The notes under the pieces were generated by a model. The model was not told the DNA's origin, ran no database searches, and saw nothing but the letters and a program-made list of their open reading frames with translations. A stretch of 33,960 bases of DNA from an uncultured Prevotella sp. (lineage in GTDB: Bacteria > Bacteroidota > Bacteroidia > Bacteroidales > Bacteroidaceae): assembly GCA_900539625.1 (NCBI GenBank), contig UQCW01000025.1:1-33960 (forward strand), written 5' to 3'. Of this stretch, positions 31,042-33,960 are shown piece by piece (within the stretch, counting starts at the first letter, position 1; each line of letters begins with the position of its first letter). Made by a program: the position numbers and the translations under genes.

Positions 31042-31237
31042 ATGCCTATATGGCAATAATTATGGGAAAGCAGGACTCCCATCCTCTGATTGATTTTGTC
31101 AACAGAACTTATTCGATTCTAATCCCTAATTAATTTTCAATCCTCCTTCATAGAAACTTTGTATGCTCTCGTCGTCTTTTCAGGCGAGGAGCCTCTATCA
31201 TAGAACTCACATTTTATTAACCAATAAATTATTAATT

Positions 31238-31714
31238 ATGAGATTGTTAAAATACTTACTTTGTCTCGTTTTGTTTACGGGAATTACGATGCCATTGCTC
31301 AGCTCTTGCAGTGATGACGATGAAAAGGGATCGGCCATTGAAGGTTATTGGGTCGCGAACTTGGGAGATGCGCCAGAGATGTTTCTTTTTAAGGAGGGGA
31401 AGTTTGTCGTTTTGTCACTCGACATGAATGTAACTGCTCAGAAGATGAAGGAGTGGGTGGATGAAGCATTTGAGACCCACAAAATAGCTTATTTCGGTTC
31501 AAAGTCTGATGAGTATATGGTCTATGGCACTTATTCATTGAATGGTGATAACCTCGTATTTAAGTATTCGGATGAAGATGGTGATGATGTTGTTGAGCGT
31601 GACAAAGTTTCCTTCAAGGAAAACGTCATGGTGATTACTTGGCTGCCTATTTCTTCGGATGATGATGATGAAGAAGAGGACAGTACTGTTTACTATCGTT
31701 ATACTGGAGAATGA
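31238..31714 (+). CDS. Small acidic lipoprotein (lipocalin-like), probably surface exposed
   Basis: A 158-residue lipoprotein from ATG 31238; in-frame codons upstream to 31163 do not look coding, and this start gives the signal peptide (MRLLKYLL, hydrophobic run) with lipobox LLSSC, Cys24. The next residues are SDDDEK, close to the S-D-D-D-D export signal known from Bacteroides fragilis, so the protein should reach the outer surface. The mature part is beta-rich (GYWVANLGDAPEMFLFKEGKFVV, YGTYSLNGDNLVFKYSDEDG), resembling lipocalin-like Bacteroidetes lipoproteins. Acidic runs (SDEDGDDVVE, SSDDDDEEED) could bind cations. Its gene ends 7 bp before the propeller gene, so they are co-transcribed. 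The region is AT-rich compared with its neighbours. Confidence 0.78.
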   Translation: MRLLKYLLCLVLFTGITMPLLSSCSDDDEKGSAIEGYWVANLGDAPEMFLFKEGKFVVLSLDMNVTAQKMKEWVDEAFETHKIAYFGSKSDEYMVYGTYSLNGDNLVFKYSDEDGDDVVERDKVSFKENVMVITWLPISSDDDDEEEDSTVYYRYTGE

Positions 31715-31721
31715 AAGGCGT

Positions 31722-32705
31722 ATGAGAAATAAAATAAGGCTTTTGGTTTTAGCTTTATCGGTGTCCGGTGTGACGTGTGCTCAGACAGTTGATTATTCAG
31801 TGGTATCTGTGCCAGAGGAAACTGGAGCTGATTTTATGAAGATTACAAAATCAAGTGATTATGTCTGTATGCCGGAGGTTAAACGCTCTGGCAGTAAAAT
31901 CAGTTGGCTCACGAATCGTAATATAGACATTTCCAAGGACGGTAAATCCGTAGCTTTCCTTTCATTTCGCAATGATAAGACAAATATTTTTATCAAAGAT
32001 TTGGCACTTCAGGGAAGTTCACGTCAACGTACGAATCGCAGCAGAGTCCTTGATTTTTCCTATTCGCCCGACGGAAAGAAAATATGTTTCAGCGAAACCT
32101 TGGGGAAGAACAATCAAGTCTTTCTTACAGACGCAGAAAAAGGATACGTTTGCCGTCAAGTGACGTCTGGCAATTCTGATTTTTCGCCAATTTATTCAAT
32201 GTCTATGAAACAAATATTTTTCACCAGACTTGAGGTGAAAAGTTCGAGTATTTGGGCGTATGATGTGGCGAATAATTTTGTCTCAAGTTATGCAGCGGGC
32301 TTAAATCCTTATCCTTTGAAAGATGAAAGTGCGTTTATCTGCGCTCGCTTTAATCCTGATGGACGAGGGGAGATATGGAAAATCAATTATCAGACAGGTC
32401 AAGAAGATTGCATTGTTTCCGATCCAGTACATTCTTACACATCACCAGTGGTCTCTCCAGATGGAAAATGGATTCTGTTTGTTGGTGATGGTCATCTATC
32501 AAATGGCAATAAAACGTATATGAATACGGACATCTTTGTGTGTCGGATAGATGGAACAGATTTTGCGCAGCTCACTTACCATGCTGCTGATGATATCTGT
32601 CCTGTGTGGAGCATTGATGGGAAATATGTGTATTTCATTTCTCAGCGAGGCGATGCCGATGGCACCGCAAACATTTGGCGAATGAAGTTTCTTTATTATA
32701 AATAA
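31722..32705 (+). CDS. PD40/TolB-like beta-propeller protein, exported
   Basis: A 327-residue exported protein. I chose ATG 31722 because it follows the lipoprotein stop codon by 7 bp and gives a signal peptide (MRNKIRLLVLALSVSGVTCA, with AQ at the cleavage site near residue 20); the frame also opens further upstream inside the lipoprotein gene. The mature part has four or five PD40 (TolB-like) propeller blades: ISKDGKSVAFLSFRNDKTNIFI, FSYSPDGKKICFSE..., SPVVSPDGKWILFVGDG and ...WSIDGKYVYFISQRGDADGTANIWRM. Such propellers bind protein partners rather than act as enzymes. With a lipoprotein before it and an outer-membrane barrel after it, it may link surface proteins in one small complex. The function is not known. 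Confidence 0.82.
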   Translation: MRNKIRLLVLALSVSGVTCAQTVDYSVVSVPEETGADFMKITKSSDYVCMPEVKRSGSKISWLTNRNIDISKDGKSVAFLSFRNDKTNIFIKDLALQGSSRQRTNRSRVLDFSYSPDGKKICFSETLGKNNQVFLTDAEKGYVCRQVTSGNSDFSPIYSMSMKQIFFTRLEVKSSSIWAYDVANNFVSSYAAGLNPYPLKDESAFICARFNPDGRGEIWKINYQTGQEDCIVSDPVHSYTSPVVSPDGKWILFVGDGHLSNGNKTYMNTDIFVCRIDGTDFAQLTYHAADDICPVWSIDGKYVYFISQRGDADGTANIWRMKFLYYK

Positions 32706-32717
32706 AATCAATCATTT

Positions 32718-33422
32718 ATGAAAAATTTAAAGTCTATTCTAACAATGGGTTTGCTCTTTGTGAGCACAGCAGGTTTTGCACAATTTGCTAACAATGGTGG
32801 CCACTCAAGAGGCGGTTCGGTGCTTACCAAAAACACGGACGGTTATTCACGTATCTATTTTGGTTATAACCCAACAAGCGTTTCTTATGATGGTAAAACT
32901 GATGAAAGTGACGTGGAAGATTTCACCCTCAACGGCATCACGTTTGGCTATACGAAAGGCATTAGTCTGAGTAAGAATATGCCACTCTTCTTGGAAACAG
33001 GTGCTCGTTTCACCTATGGATTCAAGAGCCAAACGACTTCTAGTGAGGATGAGGAGCATGATGAGACAGTAGATACTAAAGCCATGAATATCGTAGTTCC
33101 TGTTAATTTGTCCTACAAGTTTTCTTTTTCAGAAAGCGACTTCTCGGTGTCGCCTTTCGTTGGTGTAACTTTAAAGGGTAATGTCCTTGGTAAACAGACA
33201 TGGAGCGATGACGATGAAGAAGTTGACTATGACTTTTTCGACAAAGAAGACATGGGAGGTAAGGACTATACTTGGAAACGTTTTCAGGTAGGTTGGCAAA
33301 TTGGTGCCAATGTCGACTATAAATCTTTGTCTGTGGGTATGCACTATGGTTCTGATCTCAGTAAACTGGCAAAGAAAAAAAATTCAAGTAACTGGGCTAT
33401 AACCCTTGGCTACAGTTTCTAA
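32718..33422 (+). CDS. Outer-membrane beta-barrel protein
   Basis: A 234-residue outer-membrane protein starting 12 bp after the propeller gene, hence in the same operon. The signal peptide MKNLKSILTMGLLFVSTAGFAQ ends at residue 22. The mature part has alternating hydrophobic strands of barrel type (SRIYFGYNPTSVSY, FTLNGITFGYTKGISL, LFLETGARFTYGF, MNIVVPVNLSYKFSF, FSVSPFVGVTLKGN, GWQIGANVDYKSLSVGMHYG) and ends with NWAITLGYSF, whose C-terminal Phe is the usual BamA signal. About eight to ten strands are visible, fitting small OmpA/porin-like barrels. Two long loops are strikingly acidic (SEDEEHDETVDT and SDDDEEVDYDFFDKED), like the lipoprotein upstream. A terminator follows at 33472. Confidence 0.85.
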   Translation: MKNLKSILTMGLLFVSTAGFAQFANNGGHSRGGSVLTKNTDGYSRIYFGYNPTSVSYDGKTDESDVEDFTLNGITFGYTKGISLSKNMPLFLETGARFTYGFKSQTTSSEDEEHDETVDTKAMNIVVPVNLSYKFSFSESDFSVSPFVGVTLKGNVLGKQTWSDDDEEVDYDFFDKEDMGGKDYTWKRFQVGWQIGANVDYKSLSVGMHYGSDLSKLAKKKNSSNWAITLGYSF

Positions 33423-33471
33423 AAAGAGCATCAGAGATTTGATCTCTAAAACCGATGTAATACTTGTGTGA

Positions 33472-33514
33472 AAAGGAGGGCGAGGTGGTTAAACCGACTT
33501 CGCTTTCCTTTTTT
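33472..33514 (+). terminator. Terminator of the surface-protein operon
   Basis: A long imperfect stem (AAAGGAGGGCGAGG region paired with CTTCGCTTTCCTTT) with a small loop, followed by TTTTTTG. It lies 50 bp after the stop codon of the barrel gene. Confidence 0.75.
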
Positions 33515-33608
33515 GCGCTAAAGCGAGCATGGATTTTCAATGGTTTCATCCAGTAAATATGTGTTTTGGCTCATTCTAATCTCCCCACCCATCAACCCCA
33601 AGCAAGCG

Positions 33609-33644
33609 AAAGGACTGGCTTCCATATTCGGAAGTCAGTCCTTT
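33609..33644 (+). terminator. Second hairpin terminator
   Basis: A 15-bp stem (AAAGGACTGGCTTCC with GGAAGTCAGTCCTTT, one G-U pair) with loop ATATTC, then TTTC. No gene is seen between it and the first terminator at 33472, so it may be a backup or belong to a lost gene. Confidence 0.7.
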
Positions 33645-33677
33645 TCGTATGTTTAAAAAAGAGGGCAAACCAATCCT

Positions 33678-33797
33678 GTCCCTATACTTTATAGCGAACG
33701 CCCTCCTGCGTTTGATCGCGTCTCGTCCTGCGTTCTGTCGTGCCTCGTCCCACGTTCGGTCGTGCCTCGTCCCGCGTTCGCTGAAAAGTATAGGGAC
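33678..33797 (+). repeat. 22-bp tandem repeat element, copy 3 (four units)
   Basis: The ends are a 13-bp perfect inverted repeat (GTCCCTATACTTT at 33678-33690, AAAGTATAGGGAC at 33785-33797). Inside are a divergent unit starting CGAACGC (33695-33716) and three 22-bp units (33717-33738, 33739-33760, 33761-33782; core CTCGTCCCACGTTCG). The leader (33682-33701) matches that of copy 1 at 17 of 20 bases. It is one unit shorter than copies 1 and 2. A 100-codon open frame crossing it at 33649-33951 is not a credible gene. Confidence 0.85.
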
Positions 33798-33960
33798 TGC
33801 AGCGCCGACGCATTACTTTAGGGTGTTCAAGATAGAATATTGGCAGCAACGCCCTCGCATCGAAGATATGCGCTGGCCCGCTGTAATCGTCTGTTGCGGC
33901 GCCAGCATTGTAGCTCACTTTGCTCGCAAAGTGAGGGCCACGAACACGTAGCGAACATGG
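33798..33960. other. Intergenic end of window
   Basis: No coding region can be supported. One short hairpin lies at 33914-33935 (CTCACTTTGC/GCAAAGTGAG, 10-bp perfect stem with loop TC). It has no T-run after it. Confidence 0.4.

Noticed and set aside
33649..33951. Open frame of 100 codons at the window end
   Set aside because: It is made of the 22-bp repeat element, whose period is not a multiple of three, and its flanking hairpins; Arg/Ser/Ala-rich translation without a family.

Overview
The window looks like a chromosomal segment from a Prevotella-like member of the Bacteroidales (Bacteroidetes). The clues are promoters of the Bacteroidetes type (TAnnTTTG at -7, sometimes TTTG/TTG about 20 nt upstream), a type IX secretion/gliding protein (PorW/SprE), a BACON-CBM32-M60 protease, lipoproteins with acidic residues after the lipobox Cys, menaquinone synthesis, and a glycogen debranching enzyme / glycosyltransferase / GH57 triad typical of the group. 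Genes are mostly single or in short runs, separated by strong hairpin terminators. No phage, plasmid or CRISPR locus is visible.

Layout. 1-3.9 kb: a 22-bp repeat array, a secreted TonB-C-domain protein, mscL and a large fasciclin-domain lipoprotein. 4.1-9.2 kb: a promoter, then the glycogen triad; its GH57 member has lost both catalytic residues. 9.8-14.3 kb, minus strand: lpxB, tdk, a secreted unknown, menA and an Rpn-family (PD-(D/E)XK) protein. 14.5-17.1 kb: glyS and an FKBP-like lipoprotein. 17.3 kb: tRNA-Leu(UAG). 17.7-19.9 kb: membrane pyrophosphatase hppA. 20.2-21.7 kb, minus strand: alkaline phosphatase. 22.1-26.4 kb: a secreted leucine-rich-repeat protein with a type-IX-like tail, followed by an M60 mucin-type metalloprotease. 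26.6-30.4 kb: an orphan metal ABC permease and PorW/SprE. 30.7-31.04 kb: a strongly structured RNA of about 300 nt with its own promoter and terminator. 31.2-33.4 kb: an AT-rich run of three cell-surface genes (lipoprotein, beta-propeller, outer-membrane barrel). The last 540 bases hold two terminators and another repeat array.

The main unexplained signals are: (1) three copies of one non-coding element built from 22-bp units with shared ends; (2) a family of small inverted-repeat elements (MITE-like) flanked by TTA/TAA, one of which supplies the stop codon of the GH57 gene; (3) the structured RNA at 30.74-31.04 kb; (4) the GH57 protein, apparently non-catalytic and carrying a histone-H1-like tail. 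Everything here was read by eye; no database search was run, so family assignments rest on recognised motifs.
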